This document shows positions 9,334 through 19,437 of a stretch of DNA of 64,000 bases, piece after piece. The position numbers and the translations under genes are program-made. The stretch spans positions 69,758 through 133,757 of the forward strand of contig CAAEVH010000037.1 of assembly GCA_900759445.1 (NCBI GenBank), in the 5' to 3' direction. Within the stretch, counting starts at the first letter, position 1; each line of letters starts with the position of its first letter. The notes under the pieces were generated by a model. It worked only from the letters and a program-made list of their open reading frames with translations, did not search any database and was not told the DNA's origin. This DNA comes from an uncultured Raoultella sp. (GTDB lineage Bacteria > Pseudomonadota > Gammaproteobacteria > Enterobacterales > Enterobacteriaceae).

Positions 9334-10976
9334 CTGGCGGTCTCGCTTCTGCACGGCGTTAAAATATCATCGGTTGCCTGGTACTCGTGGGTATCAACCC
9401 CAAGAAGCCCGAGCAAGGTAGAAAACAGATTATCCTGAGAATAAGGGTCTGTTTTAGCTCTTTGTTGCAGACACTGGCTGGAAACGCCATAGCGCTGCTG
9501 GTAATCCTGGGACAACCACAGCAGCATCGGTACGTGCTTTTGCGTTTCCGGGGCGATTGACCACGGCAGCCCGTGTAAATAGACGCCATCTTCGCCCAGC
9601 GACTCGCCGTGATCGGAGAGGTAAACCAGGCTGGTGGTGAATTTATCCTGCTTTGACTGCAGTAATTTTATCGCCTTATCAACTACATAGTCGATATACA
9701 GAATTGTATTATCGTAGGTGTTGGTCAACTGCTGCTGGCTGCAGCTCTGGATTTCGTTGGTATCGCAGGTTGGGGTGAATTTTCTGAATTCAGCAGGGTA
9801 GCGATTGTAATACGTCGGACCGTGGCTGCCGATGGTGTGCAGCACGATAATTCCGTCCTGTTGCAGATTGTCGATGTAGCTCTCCAGATTATGGAACAGC
9901 ACTTCATCGTAACATTCCCCCTCGATGCACTGACCGGTCAGGTTCAGGTCGGTCACGTTCTGATGCGGGACGCGATCGCAGGCGCCCTTACAGCCCCCGT
10001 CGTTGTCGTTCCACAACACCCGAATGCCGGCGCGTTGCAGGATATCGAGAACGCCTTCCTGATGGTGGGCCAGTTCTTCATCGTAATGCGCACGCGGCAT
10101 GTTGGAGAACATGCAGGGTACCGACACCGCGGTGGCCGTGCCGCACGAGGTGGTGTTCGCAAAGTAGATGACATCATCTTGTTTGAGTCGCGGATTGGTC
10201 TCGCGTTGGTAGCCGCCCAGCGAGAAATTCTGCGCGCGCGATGTCTCTCCCAGCACCAGAATGGTCAGGTTTTTGCGCGGACCGCTGTGCATTTCGGGTT
10301 TTTGCACGGCATCTTCGCCAATTTTTACCAGCGGCAGGTTGTCCATCTTGTTGTGCGCATACCACGAGTTGATGGCGACGATGCTGTTGGAGGGACTCAG
10401 GGATTTCACCAGCTCTTTATTGTTGCGAAAGACCGAGGCGTAATCTTTATAAAACAGCGCAGCGACCAGAACGATCAGCAGGGCCGATACGAGGATATTC
10501 AGCAGACGTACCGCGATGCTGCGCCACACCGTTTTGGCTTTACTGATTTTTATCCACCAGGCGAAGGCGACCATCAGAACACCGGACAGTCCCAGCGTCA
10601 GCACCATCTTACCGGACATCAGGGCGAAGCTTTCCGCCGGCGTGGTATCCAGAATGTTGGTAATCATGGCGCGGTCGATGACGATGCCGAAGGTCCAGAT
10701 AAAATACTGGGCCGAGGCGCTTAGCAGAATAAACAGGCTAATAACGAGGCGGTCGAGCTTGAGGAACGAGGCGAGCGTGGTGAGAATATTCATCACGCTG
10801 AAGGCAACCACCGGCATGCTGAGGAATACCAGCCAGTTGTGCAGGCTGTTTACCGGCAGCAGGGTGAACACCTGACGATAGAACGCGAGATTGAGCAGCA
10901 GCCCGACATAGAGGGCAAAAATTATCAGATAAACCGTACGGCTCATGACCGGCCGACGTAAAGTGAATAACGACAT
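9330..10976 (-). CDS. eptA: Phosphoethanolamine-lipid A transferase EptA (PmrC)
   Basis: 548 residues. Inner-membrane enzyme that adds phosphoethanolamine to lipid A and lowers polymyxin binding. About five N-terminal transmembrane helices (residues 11-180) precede a periplasmic alkaline-phosphatase-like sulfatase domain with the catalytic [11 protein letters not shown] motif, paired cysteines ([24 protein letters not shown], and others) and the metal-binding [11 protein letters not shown] motif near the C-terminus. First gene of the pmrCAB operon. The start at 10976 gives [16 protein letters not shown]; an internal ATG at residue 11 is a possible alternative. Confidence 0.94.
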   Translation of the reverse strand: MSLFTLRRPVMSRTVYLIIFALYVGLLLNLAFYRQVFTLLPVNSLHNWLVFLSMPVVAFSVMNILTTLASFLKLDRLVISLFILLSASAQYFIWTFGIVIDRAMITNILDTTPAESFALMSGKMVLTLGLSGVLMVAFAWWIKISKAKTVWRSIAVRLLNILVSALLIVLVAALFYKDYASVFRNNKELVKSLSPSNSIVAINSWYAHNKMDNLPLVKIGEDAVQKPEMHSGPRKNLTILVLGETSRAQNFSLGGYQRETNPRLKQDDVIYFANTTSCGTATAVSVPCMFSNMPRAHYDEELAHHQEGVLDILQRAGIRVLWNDNDGGCKGACDRVPHQNVTDLNLTGQCIEGECYDEVLFHNLESYIDNLQQDGIIVLHTIGSHGPTYYNRYPAEFRKFTPTCDTNEIQSCSQQQLTNTYDNTILYIDYVVDKAIKLLQSKQDKFTTSLVYLSDHGESLGEDGVYLHGLPWSIAPETQKHVPMLLWLSQDYQQRYGVSSQCLQQRAKTDPYSQDNLFSTLLGLLGVDTHEYQATDDILTPCRSETAR

Positions 10977-11022
10977 AGCAACAATCCTGGGACTAAGATA
11001 GTTGCCATGGTGCCACCTTTAT

Positions 11023-11039
11023 TTTAAGACAACCTTAAT
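11023..11039. promoter_or_regulatory. PmrA box upstream of eptA
   Basis: TTTAAG-ACAAC-CTTAAT on the plus strand matches the PmrA consensus YTTAAK-N5-YTTAAK in every defined position. It lies 47 bp upstream of the eptA start, with a TATCTT -10-like hexamer (minus strand, 10995-11000) between box and gene. This predicts autoregulated activation of pmrCAB. Confidence 0.8.
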
Positions 11040-11094
11040 ATTTTAATATAAAGGTCTGGCGCGTCGTTACCCGCGCCTTCTCGTCTCTCGCGAG

Positions 11095-12000
11095 CTAACC
11101 TAAAGCCTGGATCGCTTTTTCCAGCGCGTTACGTAACAGCACCCGGTCGTGGCGATAGGGAACATCTGCGGCATCCAGCGGCGTTTGCACAATCGCCCGG
11201 TTTTCCAGACCGGTAGTATCGGTTTTCGGCCCAACAACGATGGCATCGATCACTCGCTTGCCAACATAGTGCTCCATAATCCCGACCCTGTCCGCCAGCG
11301 TCAGATTCGCGGCCGGGCTGTGTTCTTTGCCGAGATTGTCGATAAAGACCATGGTCGCCGGCGTTCGGCGCAGCGCCTGCGCCATCTCATCGAGCAGCAG
11401 AATCGGCAGCAGGCTGGTATAGAAACTTCCGGGGCCAATCAGGATTAAATCGGCTTCTGCGATAGCCTCTACCGCTTCGCGGGTCGCCGGCACCGGTGGG
11501 GAGAGCATCAGCTCCTTCGGGACGCAGGGCAACTGGTCGATATTGACTTCGCCGTAGACTTCATGGCCTTCGTGGTCAATGGCCATCAGATCCACCGGTT
11601 GTTCCGACATCGGAATCAGGAATGCGTCCACTTTTAGCAGATTTCTGATTAAATTGATCGCCTCTAAAGGCCGTACGCTCAGGTGATCCAGAGCCTTTAA
11701 CATCAGATTTCCGAGGTTATGCCCGGAAAGTTCGCCATTACCGGAGAAACGGTACTCAAACATCGCCGAAGCAATGCTGGGTTCGGCGATCAGCTGGTTA
11801 AGGCAGTTGCGCATATCGCCCCAGGCGATGCCGCCTTCGGAACGGCGAATTCGCCCCGTCGAGCCGCCGTTATCGGTAGTCGTGACGATCCCGGTAAGAC
11901 GTGAGCCGAGCGATGAGAGTGACGACATCACCCGGCCCAGACCGTGTCCTCCGCCAAGTGCCACTACACGATCCAGATCGGCGAACGTACGAGTGCGCAT
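11095..12000 (-). CDS. yvcK: YvcK/CofD-fold gluconeogenesis factor family protein
   Basis: 301 residues, equivalent to E. coli YbhK. The N-terminal [13 protein letters not shown] loop and [17 protein letters not shown] and GPGSFYTSL motifs are those of the CofD-like UPF0052 family, which binds UDP-sugars and in Gram-positive bacteria is needed for growth on gluconeogenic carbon sources and for normal cell shape; the role in enterobacteria is unclear. The ATG at 12000 is preferred because AAGGA lies six bases upstream, whereas it is directly against an upstream in-frame ATG at 12006. Divergent from the moa operon. Confidence 0.93.
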   Translation of the reverse strand: MRTRTFADLDRVVALGGGHGLGRVMSSLSSLGSRLTGIVTTTDNGGSTGRIRRSEGGIAWGDMRNCLNQLIAEPSIASAMFEYRFSGNGELSGHNLGNLMLKALDHLSVRPLEAINLIRNLLKVDAFLIPMSEQPVDLMAIDHEGHEVYGEVNIDQLPCVPKELMLSPPVPATREAVEAIAEADLILIGPGSFYTSLLPILLLDEMAQALRRTPATMVFIDNLGKEHSPAANLTLADRVGIMEHYVGKRVIDAIVVGPKTDTTGLENRAIVQTPLDAADVPYRHDRVLLRNALEKAIQALG

Positions 12001-12223
12001 ACACATTCCTTATCTCAATTAAACGGGCTCACAGTAACCGATCTACCCCTAAAAGACGATGCCCGGATCCTGACAAAATGACCGATATCAATGCAAAAGC
12101 CTGGTTTTTGGCTATTCTGTACCGAAAATGCACGATTGTGTCGATATATACATAATTATATAACGAAAGTGAGAATGGCGAAACTGTCGTTTCCGCGCTA
12201 CTATCGGCATAAACCAGTTAACA
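12001..12223. promoter_or_regulatory. Divergent promoter region yvcK / moaA
   Basis: 223 bp, AT-rich in the middle. Contains the ModE-type palindrome (listed separately) and must carry the promoters of both yvcK and moaABCDE. No further element recognised. Confidence 0.5.
12142..12165. promoter_or_regulatory. ModE (molybdate regulator) binding site
   Basis: CGATATAT (12142-12149) and ATATAACG (12158-12165) form an imperfect inverted repeat over 24 bp, the ModE layout with TATAT cores and CG ends. In E. coli, molybdate-loaded ModE activates the moa promoter from such a site. Confidence 0.75.
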
Positions 12224-12332
12224 CTCTAGCCTCTGTGCCTGTGTCGCAAGATATGGTGCTTTGGCCGTGACAGCCTCGCTTGTCACCAGGGCGTGGGAAG
12301 AAATGACCGCGTCTCCCGTACTTGGAAAGGTG
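12224..12332 (+). ncRNA. Moco riboswitch (molybdenum cofactor-sensing leader)
   Basis: The moaA leader contains the recognisable blocks CTCTAGCCTCTGTGCCTG, GGTGCTTTGGCCGTGACA, CACCAGGGCG and CTCCCGTACTTGGAAAGG, which match the conserved Moco RNA motif ahead of E. coli moaA from memory. The 3' end includes the GGAAAGG ribosome site, so cofactor binding can control translation initiation. Confidence 0.88.
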
Positions 12333-12335
12333 TAT

Positions 12336-13325
12336 ATGGCTTCACAGCTTACCGATGCATTTGCGCGTAAGTTTTATTACTTGCGCCTGTCAATTACCGA
12401 TGTGTGTAACTTTCGTTGCACCTACTGCCTGCCGGATGGTTACAAACCCGGCGCGGTCACCAACAAAGGCTTTCTCAGCGTTGATGAAGTACGCCGCGTC
12501 ACGCGCGCTTTCTCTGCCCTCGGCACCGAGAAGGTGCGGCTGACCGGCGGCGAACCCTCTTTACGCCGCGACTTTGCCGATATCATCGCCGCCGTACGTG
12601 AAAACAGCGCGATTCGCCAGATAGCGGTCACCACCAATGGCTATCGTCTGGCCCGCGACGTCAGCCAGTGGCGTGATGCCGGACTGACGGCGATTAACGT
12701 CAGCGTTGACAGCCTCGACGCGCGCCAGTTTCACGCCATTACCGGGCAGGATAAATTTCACCAGGTCATGGACGGCATTGATGCCGCCTTTGCCGCCGGT
12801 TTTGAGAAGGTGAAGGTCAATACCGTGCTGATGCGCGATGTGAACCATCATCAGCTCGACACCTTCCTCGCGTGGATCCAACCCCGACGCATTCAGCTGC
12901 GTTTCATCGAGCTGATGGAAACCGGCGAGGGCAGCGACCTGTTCCGGCGTCACCATATTTCCGGCATGGTGCTGCGCGACGAGCTACTGCGTCGCGGCTG
13001 GATCCACCAGATCAGCCAGCGCAGCGACGGCCCGGCCCAGGTCTTTTGTCACCCGGATTACGCCGGGGAAATTGGCTTAATCATGCCGTACGAGAAAGAT
13101 TTCTGCGCCAGCTGCAACCGTCTCCGCGTCTCCTCCGTGGGCAAACTGCATCTGTGTCTGTTCGGCGACGGCGGCGTGGATCTGCGCGACCTGCTTGTCG
13201 AGGACCAGCAGCAGGCGGCGCTGGAAGCGCGCATCTCCGAAGCATTAACCCATAAAAAACAAACCCATTTCCTGCATCAGGGCAACACCGGTATTACGCA
13301 AAACCTGTCGTATATTGGCGGATAA
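12336..13325 (+). CDS. moaA: GTP 3',8-cyclase MoaA
   Basis: 329 residues, equal to E. coli MoaA. A radical-SAM enzyme that starts molybdopterin synthesis by converting GTP to 3',8-cyclo-7,8-dihydro-GTP. The SAM cluster cysteines are C24, C28 and C31 ([11 protein letters not shown]); the second cluster uses the C-terminal FCASCNRLR and LHLCLF cysteines. The ATG at 12336 follows GGAAAGG; upstream in-frame ATGs lie inside the riboswitch and are unlikely starts. Confidence 0.97.
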   Translation: MASQLTDAFARKFYYLRLSITDVCNFRCTYCLPDGYKPGAVTNKGFLSVDEVRRVTRAFSALGTEKVRLTGGEPSLRRDFADIIAAVRENSAIRQIAVTTNGYRLARDVSQWRDAGLTAINVSVDSLDARQFHAITGQDKFHQVMDGIDAAFAAGFEKVKVNTVLMRDVNHHQLDTFLAWIQPRRIQLRFIELMETGEGSDLFRRHHISGMVLRDELLRRGWIHQISQRSDGPAQVFCHPDYAGEIGLIMPYEKDFCASCNRLRVSSVGKLHLCLFGDGGVDLRDLLVEDQQQAALEARISEALTHKKQTHFLHQGNTGITQNLSYIGG

Positions 13326-13347
13326 TTGATTCTAAAGGAGCGAACAG

Positions 13348-13860
13348 ATGAGTCAGGCCAGCGCTGAGTTTAACCCGACCCGTATTGCTATTCTCACCGT
13401 CTCCAGCCGGCGTGGCGAAGAGGATGATACCTCAGGCCACTGGCTGCGTGATGCGGCGCAGGAAGCGGGCCACCGTATTGTTGATAAGGCGATTGTTAAA
13501 GAGAACCGCTATGACATCCGCGCCCGGGTCTCGGCGTGGATAGCCAGCGATGATGTGCAGGTGGTGCTGATCACCGGTGGAACCGGGTTTACCGACGGGG
13601 ATCAGGCGCCGGAGGCGCTGCGGCCGCTGTTTGACCGTGAAGTCGAAGGGTTTGGCGAAGTTTTCCGCATGCTTTCCTTTGAAGAAATCGGCACCTCGAC
13701 GCTGCAGTCCCGGGCCATTGCCGGCATGGCGAATCGCACGCTGATTTTTGCCATGCCGGGCTCAACCAAAGCCTGTCGCACCGCGTGGGAAAATATCATT
13801 GCTCCGCAGCTGGATGCCCGTACGCGCCCATGTAACTTTATCTCTCATCTTAAGAAATAA
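13348..13860 (+). CDS. moaB: Molybdenum cofactor biosynthesis protein MoaB
   Basis: 170 residues. MogA/MoaB-type molybdopterin-binding fold; the GGTGFTDGDQAPEAL motif corresponds to the adenylyltransferase active-site loop, although E. coli MoaB is dispensable. Second gene of the moa operon, 22 bp after moaA with AAAGGAGCG upstream of the start. Confidence 0.95.
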   Translation: MSQASAEFNPTRIAILTVSSRRGEEDDTSGHWLRDAAQEAGHRIVDKAIVKENRYDIRARVSAWIASDDVQVVLITGGTGFTDGDQAPEALRPLFDREVEGFGEVFRMLSFEEIGTSTLQSRAIAGMANRTLIFAMPGSTKACRTAWENIIAPQLDARTRPCNFISHLKK

Positions 13861-13863
13861 GCG

Positions 13864-14352
13864 ATGTCACAACTCACCCATATTAACGCCGCCGGCGAGG
13901 CGCACATGGTCGATGTTTCTGCCAAGGCCGAGACGGTACGCGAAGCCCGGGCTGAAGCCTATGTTGAAATGCGGCCGGAGACGCTGGCGATGATCATCGA
14001 CGGCAGCCACCATAAAGGCGATGTCTTCGCCACCGCCCGCATTGCCGGTATCCAGGCGGCAAAACGCACCTGGGAGCTGATCCCGCTGTGTCACCCGCTG
14101 ATGCTGAGTAAAGTCGAGGTCAATTTGCAGGCCCAGCCGGAACACAACCGGGTACGCATCGAATCGCTGTGCCGTCTGACCGGCAAAACCGGCGTGGAGA
14201 TGGAAGCGCTGACCGCTGCTTCCGTGGCGGCGCTGACGATTTACGATATGTGCAAAGCGGTGCAAAAAGATATGGTGATTGGCCCGGTGCGTCTGCTGGC
14301 GAAAAGCGGCGGCAAATCCGGGGATTTCAAGGCGGACGAGACTCATGATTAA
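13864..14352 (+). CDS. moaC: Cyclic pyranopterin monophosphate synthase MoaC
   Basis: 162 residues. Works after MoaA to rearrange the cyclised GTP into cyclic pyranopterin monophosphate. The [15 protein letters not shown] and [21 protein letters not shown] regions carry the conserved catalytic His, Glu, Asp and Lys residues. Three bases separate it from moaB and its end overlaps moaD by eight. Confidence 0.97.
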   Translation: MSQLTHINAAGEAHMVDVSAKAETVREARAEAYVEMRPETLAMIIDGSHHKGDVFATARIAGIQAAKRTWELIPLCHPLMLSKVEVNLQAQPEHNRVRIESLCRLTGKTGVEMEALTAASVAALTIYDMCKAVQKDMVIGPVRLLAKSGGKSGDFKADETHD

Positions 14353-14593
14353 GGTTCTGTTTTTTGCCCAGGTGCGTGAACTGGTTGGCACTGAATCCCT
14401 GACCCTTGAGGTCGATGCGCTGTCGACGGTCGAAACCGTACGGCGTCAGCTTGCCGGTCGCAGCGAACGTTGGGCGCTGGCGCTGGAAGAGGGCAAACTG
14501 CTGGCGGCGGTAAACCAGACGCTGGCCCCCTTTGACCATCCGCTGGTGGCCGGCGACGAAGTGGCGTTCTTTCCGCCGGTTACGGGAGGTTAA
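14345..14593 (+). CDS. moaD: Molybdopterin synthase sulfur carrier subunit MoaD
   Basis: 82 residues with a ubiquitin-like fold and the C-terminal diglycine (FFPPVTGG) that is adenylated by MoeB and carries the thiocarboxylate. The start at 14345 ([15 protein letters not shown]) matches the family and overlaps the end of moaC. Partner of MoaE, whose ATG follows directly after the moaD stop. Confidence 0.97.
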   Translation: MIKVLFFAQVRELVGTESLTLEVDALSTVETVRRQLAGRSERWALALEEGKLLAAVNQTLAPFDHPLVAGDEVAFFPPVTGG

Positions 14594-15046
14594 ATGACGC
14601 AGACTCGCATTATCGTCAGCCACGATCGTTTTTGCGTCGGCGACGAATATCCGTGGCTGGCCGAACGCGATGAAGACGGCGCGGTGGTCACTTTTACCGG
14701 AAAAGTACGTAATCACAATCTCGGGGACAGCGTTAAGGCGCTGACGCTCGAACACTACCCGGGAATGACGGAAAAATCGCTGGCGGAAATCGTTGAGCTG
14801 GCGCGCGAACGTTGGCCGCTCGGCCGGGTGACGGTGATTCACCGCATCGGCGAAATGTGGCCAGGCGAAGAGATTGTGTTCGTTGGCGTGACCAGCGCGC
14901 ACCGCAGCAGCGCTTTTGCCGCCGGAGAGTTCATTATGGATTACCTGAAAACCCGCGCGCCGTTCTGGAAGCGGGAAGCGACACCGGAAGGCGAACGCTG
15001 GGTGGATGCACGCGATAGCGATCGCCAGGCGGCAGAGCGCTGGTAG
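14594..15046 (+). CDS. moaE: Molybdopterin synthase catalytic subunit MoaE
   Basis: 150 residues. Large subunit of molybdopterin synthase; transfers sulfur from MoaD to cyclic pyranopterin monophosphate. Conserved HRIGEM, SAHR (SAHRSSAF) and KTRAPFWKRE motifs that form the active site are present. Last gene of moaABCDE. Confidence 0.97.
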   Translation: MTQTRIIVSHDRFCVGDEYPWLAERDEDGAVVTFTGKVRNHNLGDSVKALTLEHYPGMTEKSLAEIVELARERWPLGRVTVIHRIGEMWPGEEIVFVGVTSAHRSSAFAAGEFIMDYLKTRAPFWKREATPEGERWVDARDSDRQAAERW

Positions 15047-15091
15047 TGTGGTACGCTTACTAAGAGAAAACGTGTTAATCAGGAGACAGTC

Positions 15092-15796
15092 ATGGACAGA
15101 TTCCCTCGTTCAGATTCCATTATTCAGGCGCGCAGCGGCCTGCAAACCTATATGGCCCAGGTTTACGGCTGGATGACGGTCGGGCTGCTGTTGACGGCAT
15201 TCATTGCATGGTTTGCCGCCAATACGCCGGCGGTCATGATGTTTGTCTTTTCCAGCAAAATAACCTTTTTTGGTTTGATTATCGCCCAGCTGGCGCTGGT
15301 ATTCGTGCTTTCCGGGATGGTGCAGCGCCTGAGCGCAGGGATGGCGACCACGCTGTTTATGCTCTATTCGGCGCTGACCGGACTGACGCTATCCAGTATC
15401 TTCCTTGTCTATACCTATTCGTCGATTGCCAGCACCTTTGTGGTCAGCGGCGGGATGTTTGGGATAATGAGCCTCTATGGCTATACCACGAAGCGCGATC
15501 TCAGCGGTTTCGGCAACATGCTGTTTATGGCCTTAATTGGTATTGTCCTGGCTTCGCTGGTCAACTTCTGGCTGAAGAGTGAAGCGCTGATGTGGGCGAT
15601 TACCTATATCGGGGTGATCGTGTTTGTCGGCCTGACCGCTTATGACACGCAGAAACTGAAAAACATCGGCGAGCAGATCGATACGCGAGACACCTCCACG
15701 CTGCGTAAGTACTCCATTCTCGGCGCGCTGACGCTGTATCTGGACTTTATCAACCTGTTCCTGATGCTGCTGCGTATTTTCGGCAACCGCCGTTAA
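15092..15796 (+). CDS. ybhL: BAX inhibitor-1 family inner-membrane protein YbhL
   Basis: 234 residues, same length as E. coli YbhL. Seven hydrophobic segments; the conserved YDTQKLK motif near residue 185 and the early RSGLQTYMAQVYGWMTVGL stretch are family hallmarks. Members behave as pH-sensitive calcium leak channels in some bacteria; the enterobacterial role is not settled. AGGAGA lies upstream of the ATG. Confidence 0.95.
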   Translation: MDRFPRSDSIIQARSGLQTYMAQVYGWMTVGLLLTAFIAWFAANTPAVMMFVFSSKITFFGLIIAQLALVFVLSGMVQRLSAGMATTLFMLYSALTGLTLSSIFLVYTYSSIASTFVVSGGMFGIMSLYGYTTKRDLSGFGNMLFMALIGIVLASLVNFWLKSEALMWAITYIGVIVFVGLTAYDTQKLKNIGEQIDTRDTSTLRKYSILGALTLYLDFINLFLMLLRIFGNRR

Positions 15797-15803
15797 CGCC
15801 TTT

Positions 15804-15833
15804 GCTCCCCGGGCCGCGCCTGGCCCGGGGAGC
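15804..15833. terminator. Bidirectional hairpin between ybhL and ybhN
   Basis: A perfect 12-bp stem GCTCCCCGGGCC / GGCCCGGGGAGC with a six-base loop in the gap between the convergent genes. No T-run on either side, so it may act as an mRNA 3' end stabiliser or a Rho-assisted stop rather than a classical terminator. Confidence 0.6.
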
Positions 15834-15856
15834 GCGGATTATCCCGGCCCTCTCTC

Positions 15857-16822
15857 TTATCCGTCCGCCAGCTTACGCTGATTCTTTTCGCGTAATGTTT
15901 TCGCCCGACTCTCCAGCAGCAGATAGCCGACGGTAGCGATAAGCAGCGGCAAAAAGTAATACAGCGCGCGCCAGGCCAGCAGGGCGGCAATAATCGCCCC
16001 GCGGCTAATCGACTCGGCGGAAAGCATGGCGATAAAAACGGCTTCCAGCACGCCGATCCCGGCAGGAATATGCACAATGACGCCGGCAATACTGCTGACC
16101 AGCAGCACGCCCAGTACGAGGAAATAATCGACCTGCTGCGCCATCAGCAGCCAGATAATCGCGCCCATCACCATCCAGTTTGCCACCGAAAGCGCCATCT
16201 GCAGCAGAGCGAACCGCCATGACGGCAGCACCAGCCGTTGGCCTTTAATCGTCAGATGGCGCCGACGGGCGAAGGCGCAGGCCCACAGATAAACTGCGGA
16301 CATCGCCAGCAGTCCGCCCCCGATGAGCCGCAGTGTGTCCTGGCTGATATACCAGTGCGCCGGTAACGCCACCAGATTGGCACTGAAAATCACGCCGCCC
16401 AGCAGAATAAAGCCCAGCCAGTTGGTGGTGATGCTCAAGGAGAAAATGCGCGTAATGGTCCCGCCGCTCAAACCGAGACGCGAATAGAGGCGGTAGCGCA
16501 TACCGATACCGCCGACCCAGGTACTGAGGGTCAGATTAAAGGCGTAGCAGATAAACGACACCAGCATCACCTGCCGTTTAGCCAGTTTATGTCCGCACCA
16601 GGCGCGCCCCAGCAGATCGTAGCAGCCATAAATCAGGTAGCTCGCTATCGTCAGCCCCACCGCGCCGAGCAGGGCGGTGCGATCGTAGTGACGAATCACC
16701 TTCCAGACCGCCGGCCAATCTACTTTTTGCGCATAAACCACCAGCAGGGCCATCACGGCGAGGAAGAAAATGACGGTAAAGATCTTTTTCGCCATCCGCC
16801 TGCGAGGGTGTGATTTTGCCAT
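15857..16822 (-). CDS. ybhN: YbhN, lysylphosphatidylglycerol synthetase-like membrane protein (UPF0104)
   Basis: 321 residues with about eight transmembrane helices, related to the flippase part of MprF-type proteins (lysylphosphatidylglycerol synthase TM region). The synthase catalytic domain is absent. It is the third gene of a minus-strand run ybhP-clsB-ybhN, its ATG overlapping the clsB stop, which suggests a shared role in phospholipid handling in the inner membrane. No enzymatic function is established. Confidence 0.93.
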   Translation of the reverse strand: MAKSHPRRRMAKKIFTVIFFLAVMALLVVYAQKVDWPAVWKVIRHYDRTALLGAVGLTIASYLIYGCYDLLGRAWCGHKLAKRQVMLVSFICYAFNLTLSTWVGGIGMRYRLYSRLGLSGGTITRIFSLSITTNWLGFILLGGVIFSANLVALPAHWYISQDTLRLIGGGLLAMSAVYLWACAFARRRHLTIKGQRLVLPSWRFALLQMALSVANWMVMGAIIWLLMAQQVDYFLVLGVLLVSSIAGVIVHIPAGIGVLEAVFIAMLSAESISRGAIIAALLAWRALYYFLPLLIATVGYLLLESRAKTLREKNQRKLADG

Positions 16823-18066
16823 CAGGGTTTTACCTCCTGATTGGTCGCATCCAGCCGATCCTGGGTTTCAATTTCTGGCTGCACCGGCGGTCGGACCCGC
16901 GCCAGATGCGGCGTGTGGGCAGGCAGCCAGCCTATCCACGCCGGGAAGTGGCGCAGAAAGTGGAAGGCCAGTACGCTGGTACCCACATTCCACCAGCTGC
17001 GCTTTGGCAACATCGACTTGTCCACTTGCATGCAGTCCTCGGCGATCAGTCCGTTGAGGTTATCGCGCAAGGTCTGGTTAAACTGACGATCGTGGATAAT
17101 CAGGTTAGCTTCCAGATTTAATGAGAGGCTCAGCGGGTCGAGATTGCTCGAGCCGACGGTGGCCCAATGGTCGTCGGCGAGGGCAACTTTGCCGTGCAGC
17201 GGCCGGCGGCGATACTCAAATATCTGTACGCCCCCGTTGACCAGATAGCGATACAGCAGGCGGGCGCCGACTTTAACGATTGGGATATCCGGCTCGCCCT
17301 GCACGATCAGCTTAACCCGCACGCCGCGGCGGGCGGCGTTACGCATCGCATGCAGCAGCCGGTAGCCGGGGAAAAAGTAGGCGTTGGCAATGATCACTTC
17401 CCGGCGGGCGTTAGCCAGCATCTTGAGATAATGGCGTTCAATATCATCGCGATGTTCTTGATTATCCCGCCAGACAAACAGCGCCTGCGCTTCTCCGGGG
17501 CTGCGGTTGATCGCCGGCTGGTGTCGACGCCGGAGCCACCAGCGGCGCGTCTCTTCGCTGGCCGGGAGATTTTCCAGCTCAAATTGCAGGATATCCTGCA
17601 CCACCGGTCCCTCCACCTGAACGGCATAATCCTGCTTTGCCTCCGGGCCGTAGTCGGTCATGTGCTCGGCGGAGTAATTGATGCCCCCGACGAAGGCCGT
17701 CGTCTCATCGATCACCACGATTTTGCGGTGCATGCGGCGGAACAGATTGGTGCGCATGCCGAACAGGCGCGGGCGCGGATCGTAGTAGCGAAAAATCACG
17801 CCGGCGGCACTCAGCTCATTGACGAAACGCTCACTCAGGTCGGGAGAACCGTAGCCGTCGAGCAGTACTTCGACCCGTATCCCGCGGCGTGCGGCTTTTA
17901 ATAGCACGGCGTGCAGCTGCCAGCCCACGTCATCTTCAAACCAGATAAACGTTTCGAGGATCACTTTGCGCTGCGCGCGGGCGATGGCGGCAAACAGTGC
18001 CGGATAGTAGTTATCGCCGTTCTCCAGGAGCTGGATGCGGTTTCCTTCCTGCCAGCTGCATTTCAT
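16822..18066 (-). CDS. clsB: Cardiolipin synthase B
   Basis: 414 residues, phospholipase D superfamily. Two HKD motifs are visible: H113/K115/D120 (HRKIVVIDE) and H291/K293/D298 (HGKVALADD). ClsB makes cardiolipin from two phosphatidylglycerols and can also make PG from PE and glycerol. Formerly ybhO. Its start overlaps the end of ybhP by four bases. Confidence 0.97.
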   Translation of the reverse strand: MKCSWQEGNRIQLLENGDNYYPALFAAIARAQRKVILETFIWFEDDVGWQLHAVLLKAARRGIRVEVLLDGYGSPDLSERFVNELSAAGVIFRYYDPRPRLFGMRTNLFRRMHRKIVVIDETTAFVGGINYSAEHMTDYGPEAKQDYAVQVEGPVVQDILQFELENLPASEETRRWWLRRRHQPAINRSPGEAQALFVWRDNQEHRDDIERHYLKMLANARREVIIANAYFFPGYRLLHAMRNAARRGVRVKLIVQGEPDIPIVKVGARLLYRYLVNGGVQIFEYRRRPLHGKVALADDHWATVGSSNLDPLSLSLNLEANLIIHDRQFNQTLRDNLNGLIAEDCMQVDKSMLPKRSWWNVGTSVLAFHFLRHFPAWIGWLPAHTPHLARVRPPVQPEIETQDRLDATNQEVKP

Positions 18067-18821
18067 AGATGAATCTCCACGCTCAGCGGGGCATGATCAG
18101 AGAGGTGACGCCAGGGCCGAAGTGGCAACGCCGTCGGGTGGCTGGCATGGGCATTTTTCACGTAGATCCGGTCAAGGCGCAGGAGCGGAAGACGCGCCGG
18201 GAAGGTTCTCGCCGGGCGGCCATGGGCGCGGGTAAAGATCTCTTCCAGCCCGGCCTGCGACTTTAGCACCCGGTTAGCCTGCTGGCGCCAGTCGTTAAAA
18301 TCGCCGGCCACCACCACCGGCTGCCGGGCGGGCAGGTCGTTGACCCGCCTGGCGAGCATTGCCAGCTGGGCCGATCGTTGCCGCGCACTCAGGCCGAGGT
18401 GCACACAAATCAGGTGTAGCGCCGCGCTTTGCGGCGGAACGATTCGGCAGTAGAGCAGACCGCGCTTTTCGCTGTTGCCAACGGAGATATCAATATTTTC
18501 ATTATATTCAATAGGAAAGCGGGAGAGCACGGCATTACCGTGATGGCCTTCGGGGTAGACCGCGTTGCGTCCGTAGGCGTATTCGCTCCATAGGGTATCG
18601 GCAAGAAACTCATAATGGCTGCGGTCCGGCCAGTTTTCGATCTGTAGCGAATGAATCTCATGCGCCCCGGTAACCTCCTGCAGACAGACGATGTCGGCGC
18701 TGACGCTGCGGATGGCGTCGCGCAGTGCCGGCAACATGAAGCGTCGATTAAACGTAGTAAAGCCTTTATGGATGTTAATTGTCAGCACGTTTAACGAAAA
18801 TCTGCACGTTTGCTCAGCCAT
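18063..18821 (-). CDS. ybhP: Endonuclease/exonuclease/phosphatase family protein YbhP
   Basis: 252 residues. The fold is shown by LTINIHKG near the N-terminus, CLQEVTG (metal-binding Glu), VVAGDFNDW and the C-terminal [11 protein letters not shown] motif. Members cleave phosphodiester bonds in nucleic acids or phospholipids; position just ahead of clsB suggests a phospholipid-related phosphodiesterase, which is inference. Confidence 0.93.
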   Translation of the reverse strand: MAEQTCRFSLNVLTINIHKGFTTFNRRFMLPALRDAIRSVSADIVCLQEVTGAHEIHSLQIENWPDRSHYEFLADTLWSEYAYGRNAVYPEGHHGNAVLSRFPIEYNENIDISVGNSEKRGLLYCRIVPPQSAALHLICVHLGLSARQRSAQLAMLARRVNDLPARQPVVVAGDFNDWRQQANRVLKSQAGLEEIFTRAHGRPARTFPARLPLLRLDRIYVKNAHASHPTALPLRPWRHLSDHAPLSVEIHL

Positions 18822-18952
18822 ATTTCCCCGGTCAATGTCACTTTCCTGAATGAAATAGTGTAGTAGGTGTCACAAAAAGATGCGGTGTTCCGGAATTTTC
18901 CGTAAAGTGCGGTACTCTGAGTTACAGATAAAGATCCTTCAGGAGAGAAGCC

Positions 18953-19381
18953 ATGAAGTGGCAACAACGTGTACGCGTCGCAACTGGCCTCAGTTGCTGG
19001 CAGATTATGTTGCATCTACTGGTCGTGGCAGTACTGGTGATGGGTTGGATGAGTGGCGCGCTGGTTCGCGTCGGATTAGGGCTGTGCGTACTGTACGGCG
19101 TCACGTTACTGTCGATGCTGTTTTTACAGCGTCACCACGAAGCACGCTGGCGCGATGTCGGTGACTTCCTTGAGGAACTCACCACCACCTGGTACTTTGG
19201 CGTAGCGGTTATCGTGCTGTGGTTGCTGTCGCGTGTGCTGCACAATAATCTGCTGCTGGCTGTCGCCGGGGTGGCGATTCTGGCAGGCCCGGCCGTGGTC
19301 TCCTTGCTGGCGAAAGATAAGCACCGAGCGTTCGGGCTGCAGCAAGGCGGTAACGCTGCCAATCCCCAGAAGCACAGATAG
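18953..19381 (+). CDS. ybhQ: YbhQ, small inner-membrane protein
   Basis: 142 residues with about four hydrophobic segments and charged ends (MKWQQRVRVATG at the start, KDKHRAFGLQQGG near the end). Matches E. coli YbhQ in position and character. AGGAGAG lies just upstream of the ATG. Function unknown. Confidence 0.9.
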   Translation: MKWQQRVRVATGLSCWQIMLHLLVVAVLVMGWMSGALVRVGLGLCVLYGVTLLSMLFLQRHHEARWRDVGDFLEELTTTWYFGVAVIVLWLLSRVLHNNLLLAVAGVAILAGPAVVSLLAKDKHRAFGLQQGGNAANPQKHR

Positions 19382-19396
19382 CTGTGCGAACGGGGC

Positions 19397-19427
19397 CGTT
19401 CAAATCCGCCGGCAGCAGATTTGAACG
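19397..19427. terminator. Hairpin between convergent ybhQ and ybhR
   Basis: CGTTCAAATC (19397-19406) and GATTTGAACG (19418-19427) form a perfect 10-bp stem with an 11-base loop. No T-run; probably a bidirectional 3' end structure. Confidence 0.5.
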
Positions 19428-19437
19428 ATAGCGGCGA

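Noticed and set aside
12261..12335. N-terminal extension of moaA by 25 codons
   Set aside because: The extension lies within the Moco riboswitch and would precede the proper ribosome site; E. coli MoaA starts at the equivalent of 12336.
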